Assembly (NCBI GenBank): GCA_027576995.1
Contig: JANBQC010000763.1
Span: 1-11,520, forward strand
Length of the DNA: 11,520 nucleotides
From: Dimargaris cristalligena
Lineage: Eukaryota > Kickxellomycota > Dimargaritomycetes > Dimargaritales > Dimargaritaceae
Direction of reading: 5' to 3'
The translations under genes and the position numbers were made by a program. Below, in pieces: positions 1 through 6,501 of this stretch. Within the stretch, counting starts at the first letter, position 1. Each line of letters opens with the position of its first letter. Below the pieces are notes generated by a model. It worked only from the letters and a program-made list of their open reading frames with translations, was not told where the DNA came from and did no database searches.

Positions 1-234
1 TGATTAGTGCGAACTCCGGGGGCCTGGCCGGTTAAGGGGCTATCAATGATGTTCGGCCTGGTTAGGGCCGGGGGGTATACTATGGCACTATACGGCCTGA
101 TATGACGACGGTCATATCGGTTGGATTAGGACGGATTAGGAGGGGCGACATTGATTATAGGATTTTAATATGATAATGCTTCCAATTATATTCTAAGCTC
201 TATTATAGAAAAATGGAATTTCTGAGGTGATCAG
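1..234. other. GC-rich window edge with small dyads, no gene identified
   Basis: About the first 150 bases are clearly GC-richer than the AT-rich DNA that follows. They hold several short inverted repeats (54-58 with 66-70, 75-79 with 89-93, 99-106 with 111-118) and two copies of an 8-base GGATTAGG word at 123-130 and 133-140. On the minus strand one frame stays open for 41 codons from 125 to the window edge, without an ATG; that length is expected by chance. This could be the tail of a neighbouring gene, a repeat, or plain spacer. I cannot tell which from this window. Confidence 0.35.
99..118. repeat. 8-bp perfect inverted repeat with 4-base spacer
   Basis: GATATGAC at 99-106 is followed by the spacer GACG and its exact reverse complement GTCATATC at 111-118. 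In RNA the stem could be lengthened by a T-G wobble (98/119) and a C-G pair (97/120). No T-run follows, so it does not look like a terminator. About one such dyad is expected by chance in a window this size, so its function is open. Confidence 0.5.
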
Positions 235-507
235 TTAATAATTTGGGTTAGATGAAAGCTTGTCAACAATCCTATCTGCAAACCGTTCTGTGAAAGCTGT
301 TCCTATTCGAAGTCCAGCCTCTGAATTGGCAGCCTGTTTGAGCTTTTTCCCGACATATTTTGCGGCAACACCAATAGTACTACGATTGGTTTTCATAGGG
401 GTTAAAGGGTTAGTCAGGTTGGCAGGAAGGGCCGTGGCAAAAGGTAGTGTCATATTAATTAAAATGACTACAATTACAGCAATACGGGCAATATATATTC
501 CATACAT
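235..507 (-). CDS. putative small secreted protein, 90 aa, unknown family
   Basis: I do not recognise this protein. The frame is open further upstream only through a GTG codon; the first ATG is at 507 (A at -3), giving 90 residues. Residues 1 to about 27 look like a signal peptide: one Arg at position 8, a hydrophobic core (AVIVVIL), then a small-residue stretch ending ATA before LPAN, a plausible cleavage site. The remaining ~60 residues are polar and mostly helix-like, rich in Lys/Arg and Ala (for example KKLKQAA), with N-x-T/S sequons at NLT and NRS and no Cys. There is no transmembrane segment after the signal. It is divergent from mS45 across 1.15 kb of spacer. The opposite strand also has a 99-codon open frame here (260-559), which weakens the case. 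Coding status is inferred only from the signal-peptide pattern; it could also be one exon of a larger gene. Confidence 0.42.
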   Translation of the reverse strand: MYGIYIARIAVIVVILINMTLPFATALPANLTNPLTPMKTNRSTIGVAAKYVGKKLKQAANSEAGLRIGTAFTERFADRIVDKLSSNPNY

Positions 508-1590
508 TCTAGGTATTGAAGTGTATAGGGGTCTCACACTGTATCTAACTTCGAATTAATAGTAATACCATAATAGATGAGAATAATGCCATTGGGAATG
601 TCAAATGTAAATAATTTTTAGGTGTTGTGATGTTATTGCTAAGTCAACGGGGCTTCTAATTTATACTTCCAGGCCTCTCCGATGGCGTAAATACAAATGA
701 GGCTCAATCCTATGAAGTTTTAATGAGCAGTCCCGAATTAGACCAAGGTGCCGACCATTCCTGAATCAGTGTATTATCCTTTATTACATTAATGCGCTTT
801 GTATGGAAATGCTTTGAACCGATTATTATTAATTAAGCCTATTCTAGCCATGTTAATAAAATATTTTATTCAATGTATTTTCCTTGGCCATCGACCTTTC
901 TAGGCCGCCTTAATCGACTTCTGTTGATTAGTCAGTTAGCTGTTTTGGCGATCAGTTTTAGTGTGCAGCTGGTATACTTTATGCTTGGCCGCTAGTATCT
1001 ATTCGCTGATAATTGAAGACGTGTACAATGGAAAATGTTTAATTTTATCCCCTTCCTATGACTAAAGGGTTTCTCTAAAATAGTACATATCATCACCCGC
1101 TATATTATTGACACATTGTATTGTCATCGGTAATTGTAAGGTGAAAATGGGTCTAGCTAATAACTGTGTTTATAGTACATTTCTTATTTAGGAGTTCCAA
1201 AGTAATATTTACTTAAGGCCCGTTTGGGCGAAAGCAAGGGCTAAACAATGCGGTGTATGGTAATTAATTCTGAAAATCGCCTTCAAGTCCCGACTATTTC
1301 ATCTCAAATATGCAATATCGGATGCAATATTAATACCCCACCCTGGGACGAACTCGGAATTTATATTCGCGATCCATCAGCCAACCATTCCCTCACTAAA
1401 TAGTGGCTTTGGCCATTCGAACTGGAATCTAGCCAGACAGTATTACTCTGAATGAAGCGGTGGTAAAAGTGCACACACTACTCTCTCCATTCAATTCCAA
1501 CAATCTGTAGATCTGGTCAAACTCCTGAAGGGACCCCCCCATTCTAGACAGCCTAGATTCAAATCTCTAGTCGAATAAGTTGCTTTTTCC
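508..1590. other. AT-rich intergenic spacer, no gene seen
   Basis: This spacer of about 1.1 kb lies between the divergent secreted-protein candidate and mS45, so it should contain both promoters. All six frames are broken by frequent stops, and I see no tRNA-like arm, tandem repeat or long inverted repeat. An unrecognised short or multi-exon gene cannot be excluded by eye. Confidence 0.5.
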
Positions 1591-1597
1591 TTACCAT

Positions 1598-1607
1598 TTA
1601 TATTTTA
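1598..1607 (+). promoter_or_regulatory. TATA-like element in T-rich tract upstream of mS45
   Basis: A TTTATATTTT sequence sits in a T-rich run (about 1582-1618), 52-61 bases before the mS45 ATG. Placement fits a fungal TATA region or T-rich initiator zone. The run ends in TTATTCAG at 1613-1620, which could also be read as a 3' splice site of a 5'-UTR intron. The sequence alone does not decide between these. Confidence 0.3.
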
Positions 1608-1658
1608 TTATTTATTCAGACTTTGTCAATAGCGACACCTAGAAGGATCAGATCGACC

Positions 1659-2726
1659 ATGTCTGTCAACCGTGCCCTTAACTTCGCCGGTAGATCGGCC
1701 CTGGTCCGGGCCCCGGTGTCCGTAAGCTTCAGCCCCCTGTACCGGTCGTCCGCCGTTTCCCAGGCCTTCCATACCCAGACCGTGCTGCGCGACGATACCA
1801 CCCCTTCCAAACCACCCACCGATTCCCAGCCACCGGCCGAGGTCGACGGTGAATCAGCCTCGCTCGAAACCGCCGAAGAGGGCGAGGAAGCAGCGGCCAA
1901 AGTGCCCCGCGGCCGCGCCTCAAAGGACGTGCGTCTCAAGAAGTCCCTGTCGTGGCTCTACCAACAGGACGGCTGGCAATACGGCCAGGCCAAGTTGGGC
2001 CAAACCAACTACATCGGGGGTCGCTTACCGTTCCCGATGAATCCGGCTTTTATTCCCCGTACCCCCACGTCCGACGGCATGCGGACCGCCCTTTACGAAG
2101 AATGGGTGGCCGATCCCGAAAAGGCCACCCCGCGGCTTTTGGCCGCCCGGTACCGCATCTCGATTGCCCGGGTGGAGGCCATTCTGAAACTCAAGATTCT
2201 CGAAAAGCGCCAGGTGGATAACAAAGTGCCCCTCCAAACGGATCTGACCCGCCATATGGAAGGTATGATGGGCGTGCCCGCTTATAAACCCAACGTCCCC
2301 ACCCTGCGGGGATCAACCGAGCCCATGGTGCACCCTGTACCCGAAGTAGGCGCCCCCTTTTTCCGCGCTATTGACGAGGAGGCCTCGTTTACCGCCAAGG
2401 AGGCCGCCGAAGCCCTGAATCGCGATACTAGCCACCGCGCCAACCTCCGTCCCTCCAACAAACCCTTCGCCTTCATCGATAAACACGAAATGCTGATGGC
2501 CGAAAAGACCCGCACTGATCACACGGTGCTCGATAAGAATCCGGTGCTACAGAATCGCCGCTGGGAATTTATGTTCACCGATATTAACCCCAAGGTCGCC
2601 ACGAAGGACCGCAAGATTTTAGTACGGAAGACCGACGGTACCCTGCGGGAAGCTACCCTCGTGGAACGCCAGGATCGAATCGAGGCGTTGTGGCCCAAGG
2701 TCGCTGAAAAGATGTACACCGCCTAA
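1659..2726 (+). CDS. MRPS35: mitochondrial small ribosomal subunit protein mS45 (Bot1p/MRPS35 family)
   Basis: This is a structural protein of the mitochondrial ribosome small subunit, the family called Bot1p in fission yeast and Mrps35 in budding yeast. The frame stays open back to a TTG at 1623, but the first ATG is at 1659 in a good context (CGACC before ATG), giving 355 residues. Residues 1 to about 43 are a typical mitochondrial presequence: several Arg, many Ser/Ala, no acidic residue until DD at 45-46. Residues ~45-81 are a disordered acidic/Pro stretch. The family signature then follows: GGRLPFPMNPAF at about 120-131, a segment around 146-155 ending in DPEKATPR, the helical block RYRISIARVEAILKLK at about 164-179, and MEGMMGV at 200-206. 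The basic C-terminal part ends in KMYTA. It is convergent with the protease gene downstream. No intron is needed to keep the family pattern. Family assignment is from remembered motifs. Confidence 0.88.
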   Translation: MSVNRALNFAGRSALVRAPVSVSFSPLYRSSAVSQAFHTQTVLRDDTTPSKPPTDSQPPAEVDGESASLETAEEGEEAAAKVPRGRASKDVRLKKSLSWLYQQDGWQYGQAKLGQTNYIGGRLPFPMNPAFIPRTPTSDGMRTALYEEWVADPEKATPRLLAARYRISIARVEAILKLKILEKRQVDNKVPLQTDLTRHMEGMMGVPAYKPNVPTLRGSTEPMVHPVPEVGAPFFRAIDEEASFTAKEAAEALNRDTSHRANLRPSNKPFAFIDKHEMLMAEKTRTDHTVLDKNPVLQNRRWEFMFTDINPKVATKDRKILVRKTDGTLREATLVERQDRIEALWPKVAEKMYTA

Positions 2727-3137
2727 GGTCATCACGCTACTTAGATTTTTCTATCCTGATTGAATGGGCCCGGATGTTTGTTGGGTCGTTTTAAAATTCT
2801 TGATTATACGCACTATTATTAAATCTTTAAATCAAACCAAGCTATTCAAGAAACCTTTTGTGGTTCAATGGACTGTTGTGGATATGTTGACCATCATAAG
2901 TTAGGTGCAAATATACTATCATGATCAATGGTCCACATGGTTTACATTTGGTTTCGTGGCTGCATGTCGAACCGAAATTCAATTACATGTAATACAGCTA
3001 GAGAATGGTTTCATTATGTTAAGGTATTTTGGTTCAATGAATAAAAGGAGAATGACTAAATGGTAAATAGGTAAATTATAGGCCCGGGCGAAACTCCCCG
3101 CTGAATCGAGTAGGTATACCAGAGCTATCTAAGTCAG
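2727..3137. other. convergent 3' spacer between mS45 and the protease gene
   Basis: The 411-base AT-rich spacer takes the 3' ends of two convergent genes. A 10-base word, TGGTTCAATG, occurs twice (2861-2870 and 3030-3039). No gene, RNA arm or strong hairpin is visible. For mS45 there are two possible cleavage signals on the plus strand. No clear AATAAA is visible on the minus strand for the protease. Confidence 0.5.
2818..2823 (+). terminator. candidate polyadenylation signal of mS45
   Basis: ATTAAA lies 92 bases after the mS45 stop codon in an A/T-rich stretch. A canonical AATAAA also occurs at 3040-3045, but it is 314 bases from the stop and close to the end of the opposing gene, which makes it a less likely choice. 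This is a motif match only. Confidence 0.25.
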
Positions 3138-5705
3138 TTAATGATTCTCCGGCTCCTCAATCTCGCTCACCAAGAAGGCGAGCTCAGTCGCCGCCTGTTC
3201 CCAACGGGATCGGTTCGACTTGGTCCGCATGTCAAAATGGCCTGACGTGCGATCCATCTGCACAAACAGATGACGGGGCCGGTCGATGGCTGCCGACGTG
3301 GCCTCCTCGTCGGTGGAAGTGGGGTTCAACTGTGTCTTTAGGGGAGCGGACTCGGCCGTTCCCTTTATTTCACGTATACCCTCCAGTTCGGCGGTGGGCG
3401 TGTTCCGGGCATTGAAGATATGGCTCCGTAATTTGGCGGCCCATTTAAGGGTTTGCCAATATAGGACCCGCTGGTCCATCATACCGGCGGTGACCATGAT
3501 GGACGGCCACCGTTGGGCCGGGTGGGGTTCGGTAGGGGTGGAACTGAGTTTGGGGACATTTTCGTAGGGCGAGTACCGGCACATGGTCCGGTAGGCGGCT
3601 TCGTCGTTAGAGGGATTGCCCCATTCCAAATATTCAACCTGGGTGAGCGGGAGGTCGGGGTTGATCATGGTGGATACGACATCGACAAAGGGGACATGGA
3701 GGAGGGCGGCCCGGAACAAGTCGGGGCGTTGGTTAATAGCCGCACCGACGACGAGACCGCCGGCACTGGCCCCGGTGATGGCCAAACGGGCGGGTCGGGT
3801 ATATTTTTGGTCAACCAGCCAGTCGGCCACGGCGAGGAGATCCCGGATCGAATTTTCCTTGTGGCCTAGTTTGCCGTCCAGGTACCACTGGCGACCCAAA
3901 TCACTGCCCCCACGCACATGGGCCAGGGCTACGATCCAACCCCGTTCCAGCAGGGGTAGGGACTCGGGGCGAAACTCGACTTCCATGGATGCTCCATAAG
4001 CTCCGTACACTTGCAGTAGCACGGGGTTGTCGCCGTTCATTTCCACGTTTTGGTGGGCAATCAGGGTGACAGGAATGGGCGCGCCATCGTGGGGGGCCTT
4101 GACGTAGGAACGGATCACCTGGTAGCCTTGGGGACCGAAGTTCTGTAACTGCCGGCCGTCAATTTCCAGCAACCGGCGGTTTTCCATATCAAACTCGATA
4201 TTGAGTTCACTGGTAAAGGGCGAGTTGTAGGTGAACTTCAGGATATTGGTATCGTACTCGGGGTTAATGGAGGGGCGGACCATGCAGTATTTTTCGGGTA
4301 GGGGAATTTCGTAACGGTGGGCATCCGCCGGAGCATCAGCGGGTAAGTTGAAGCGGTGCACCTGGATGAACGGGAGGGCGCTCCGCCGACCGTATGTAAC
4401 TACGTAGTTTTTAAAGACGTCCACATCCTCGACCGTTTCGTCGGGCTGCAGTTTGATCCATTCGCGCCAATGGGTGGCCCCCGATTTAGCAACGGAGGTG
4501 ATCATCATGCGGAACTGATTGGGGCTCTGGCGATTGGTCAACACGAACAGTTTATCCTCGTGGTGGTCCACGAAATATTCCACCCCCGGGGCCCGGGGTT
4601 CGACCAGGGCGGGCTTGGGGAAAAAATCGGGGCGTTGGATGGGATTGTAGTGTTCGGTAGCATCAATAAGGTGAACTTCCGAGGAGGTCAAGGACCCGCT
4701 GTGGATAATAATGTATTTGTCGTCCTTGGACCGCGAAATATCCAGGAACCAATGCGGGTTAATCTCGTCGTACACGACACGGTCGCGCTGGCGGGGGTGT
4801 TTCCCCGACAGGCGATTTTCCTCCTCGTATTCGACGGAACGCACAATGACTTTGGAACTACGCAGCCGCTCGTCAAGTACGGTATAGTAGATGCTCTTAC
4901 TATCCCCAGACCACACGAAGTTGAGGATGTTCGGGATGATTGTGATGGTGTCCACCACGCCCTTATCGTTAATGTGCTGTACCCACAGTTCCGCGGTTTC
5001 GGTTCCCGGGTCGTTCTTGGACCGCACCGTAAACGCAAAATAATTGGGGTTGGGCGCCAGTACGAGTTTGCCGGCGATAAACCCCCGCCACCGCATCAGA
5101 CGGGTGTCCAGGAGTTTCTCTTCGACCCGGGGCCCTTCCTCATCCGACCGGAATTTCATCCGGTAGTAGCCCGCGTCGGTTTGGTCGCCGGTGCCCAGAT
5201 AGTTTTTGAAGTTGCGGGTATAAAAGTCCCATTTTCCGATCCGGGTAAACTTCACGGGCGCTTCGCTACCCAGTTGGTTGAGCCGTTCCATTTCGTCCAG
5301 GAGTTTCTCCCGCAGTGAATGGGTGAGTTTACCCATTTCCGTAGTGAAGGTTTCCTCCCGGCCTAGATACGCTTGGGTGGCCGGGTCGTCGTCCCGCTCT
5401 AAATAGGCAAAGGGGTCGACGTGTTTACCGCCCCACAACAATTTTCGGGTCTCGGGCCGGGCTTCCGGGGCGGTGGGGATCGCCAATTTGGCCGGATCGA
5501 GGCTGGCGGGTTTCTGAGGCAGCCAGCGCTTGAATCGACCGAGTCCCCCTGGTAGGGTACGTTTGGTGCGGATTGGTACCATCACGGCCGGGAACGAGGC
5601 TTGTAATAGGGTAGAGGGGGACCCGCTCAGCATAGAAGGTGCGAATCGGGTCGTCCGGCGGCCCACTATCCGCTGGGTACCCAGGCGTAATTGTAGTAAA
5701 CTCAT
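3138..5705 (-). CDS. oligopeptidase B-like serine peptidase (family S9A), predicted mitochondrial
   Basis: A serine peptidase of the prolyl-oligopeptidase/oligopeptidase B/PREPL group, which cleaves short peptides entering through a beta-propeller. The ATG at 5705 has a strong context (CCACC before ATG); product 855 residues. Residues 1 to about 68 lack acidic residues and carry many Arg/Lys, a strong mitochondrial-type presequence that bacterial enzymes lack. Propeller domain about 90-520; alpha/beta-hydrolase domain about 535-850. Visible active site: YGAYG with oxyanion Tyr567, HVRGG at 596-600, GASAGG with nucleophile Ser647, Asp744 in GMMDQRV, His823 in SGHFD. The segment around LTQVEYLEWGNP (688-699) and NQRPDLF place it with oligopeptidase B rather than proline-specific enzymes. 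Compared with the E. coli enzyme as I remember it (S532/D617/H652), about 45 extra residues lie between the Asp and His, and one acidic pocket residue is Leu693. No intron is required. Native substrate is unknown. Confidence 0.88.
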   Translation of the reverse strand: MSLLQLRLGTQRIVGRRTTRFAPSMLSGSPSTLLQASFPAVMVPIRTKRTLPGGLGRFKRWLPQKPASLDPAKLAIPTAPEARPETRKLLWGGKHVDPFAYLERDDDPATQAYLGREETFTTEMGKLTHSLREKLLDEMERLNQLGSEAPVKFTRIGKWDFYTRNFKNYLGTGDQTDAGYYRMKFRSDEEGPRVEEKLLDTRLMRWRGFIAGKLVLAPNPNYFAFTVRSKNDPGTETAELWVQHINDKGVVDTITIIPNILNFVWSGDSKSIYYTVLDERLRSSKVIVRSVEYEEENRLSGKHPRQRDRVVYDEINPHWFLDISRSKDDKYIIIHSGSLTSSEVHLIDATEHYNPIQRPDFFPKPALVEPRAPGVEYFVDHHEDKLFVLTNRQSPNQFRMMITSVAKSGATHWREWIKLQPDETVEDVDVFKNYVVTYGRRSALPFIQVHRFNLPADAPADAHRYEIPLPEKYCMVRPSINPEYDTNILKFTYNSPFTSELNIEFDMENRRLLEIDGRQLQNFGPQGYQVIRSYVKAPHDGAPIPVTLIAHQNVEMNGDNPVLLQVYGAYGASMEVEFRPESLPLLERGWIVALAHVRGGSDLGRQWYLDGKLGHKENSIRDLLAVADWLVDQKYTRPARLAITGASAGGLVVGAAINQRPDLFRAALLHVPFVDVVSTMINPDLPLTQVEYLEWGNPSNDEAAYRTMCRYSPYENVPKLSSTPTEPHPAQRWPSIMVTAGMMDQRVLYWQTLKWAAKLRSHIFNARNTPTAELEGIREIKGTAESAPLKTQLNPTSTDEEATSAAIDRPRHLFVQMDRTSGHFDMRTKSNRSRWEQAATELAFLVSEIEEPENH

Positions 5706-5959
5706 GGTGGGGGGGAACTGAGGCGAGCGAGGTCCAAGGCCAAATGCAAGGTCAAATAAATGAGTTGGTGCTCGATCCCAAAAGTTGCGAAGTTATGGAT
5801 GAGAGAAACGAGGGCCAATGCAGTCGGATTATGGTCTCCCGGGTAGGATTCAGAATCTAAATTGGAGTGACTGGAAGAATCTATAGCTGAATGCGGTGGG
5901 CCACTTTCTATAGGTTGCCCAAGTTCAATTTGCCCGGTTCCGGTTGGGTTGACCGTCAT
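5702..5959 (-). other. upstream ORF (85 codons) whose stop overlaps the protease ATG
   Basis: On the protease strand an ATG at 5959 opens 85 codons and ends at the TGA of 5704-5702, forming ATGA with the protease ATG at 5705-5703. The predicted peptide is Ser/Gly/Pro-rich at first, then a hydrophobic helical C-terminal half, and I recognise no domain. Its start context is weak (C at -3). It would be a uORF only if transcription begins upstream of 5959; a TATA-like stretch lies directly before it, which would rather place the transcript start inside or after its beginning. Probably not a separate protein gene. Confidence 0.3.
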
Positions 5960-5962
5960 TTG

Positions 5963-5996
5963 TATCTATATTTTTTTGAATTTTTGGCTAATTAGC
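5963..5996 (-). promoter_or_regulatory. candidate core promoter region of the protease gene
   Basis: On the minus strand a run of seven A leads into ATATAGATA (5971-5963), about 260 bases before the protease ATG. Just upstream is a perfect 10-base palindrome, GCTAATTAGC at 5987-5996, with a TAATTA core of the kind bound by homeodomain proteins. Ten-base palindromes occur several times by chance in a window this size. This is a positional guess. Confidence 0.25.
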
Positions 5997-6501
5997 TATA
6001 ATTACTGCGGCTGATTAAAAAGCGGCCATACTAAGGCCAAATCACAAGTCTCTTCATGCCCCGAATATATTAGTTAGCCGAGTCTGGGGAATACCGGTAC
6101 TATTAATGGACAAGGCTTTCAATAGTGTACTTCGGGCAAACTATAATCGAGAGAAAGGTGGTGTGATAGGTTTATTGCAATTCAAATTGATTAATGGGGG
6201 CGAGAAACCTAGGCTGAATGAGTCTAGGAAAAAATGGAGCGAAGCAAAGTGCGGGGAGGGCCATATGTATAGCTGTCCGAATTCAAATCCGGATAATCCA
6301 ACTGGTTAACTTAGGTTGTGTGGGTGGCAGTGGCCTCGAATGCCAAAGTGTTATCGCCTATCTAACCAGTAACAGAAGTAATAGTAGCGCTATGAAGGTC
6401 CTGGTATATATATTTATGTATATATGTATCGATATGTATATATTCAACGTGTGCATATCGGCATTTGGCTATCCCAAATTACCCTCCACTCACTGGCATG
6501 G
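5997..6501. other. spacer between CUL1 3' end and protease promoter, no gene supported
   Basis: This half-kilobase separates two genes on the same strand, so it must hold CUL1 3'-end signals and probably distal promoter elements of the protease. A 67-codon ATG frame at 6106-6309 (+) has a poor start context and no recognisable domain, so I did not call it. A minus-strand AATAAA lies at 6176-6171, 326 bases past the CUL1 stop. Confidence 0.45.
6404..6444 (-). terminator. alternating TA/TG tract, candidate 3'-end signal of CUL1
   Basis: A 41-base run of almost strictly alternating T/A/G lies 58-98 bases after the CUL1 stop codon. Read on the gene's strand it contains several TATATA and TACATA words, which are the classical efficiency elements of yeast mRNA 3'-end formation. 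It is also a simple-sequence tract likely to vary in length between strains. The role as a processing signal is inferred from position and word content. Confidence 0.35.

Noticed and set aside
61..70. Telomeric repeat
   Set aside because: TTAGGG occurs only once here, with no tandem array, so it is not a telomere end.
260..559. 99-codon open frame on the plus strand over the small secreted ORF
   Set aside because: It starts at a non-ATG codon and gives an irregular hydrophobic sequence with no recognisable order. The minus-strand frame has an ATG and a coherent signal peptide.
1623..1658. 12-codon N-terminal extension of mS45
   Set aside because: The extended frame begins with TTG. The ATG at 1659 has A at -3 and gives a complete mitochondrial presequence.
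6106..6309. 67-codon ATG frame between the protease and CUL1
   Set aside because: The start context is poor (T at -3), no domain or targeting signal is visible, and it lies in the expected 3' region of CUL1.
6240..6310. tRNA-like TTCAAATCC word
   Set aside because: The flanking bases do not form the 5-bp T-stem, and no D-arm or acceptor stem pairs around it.
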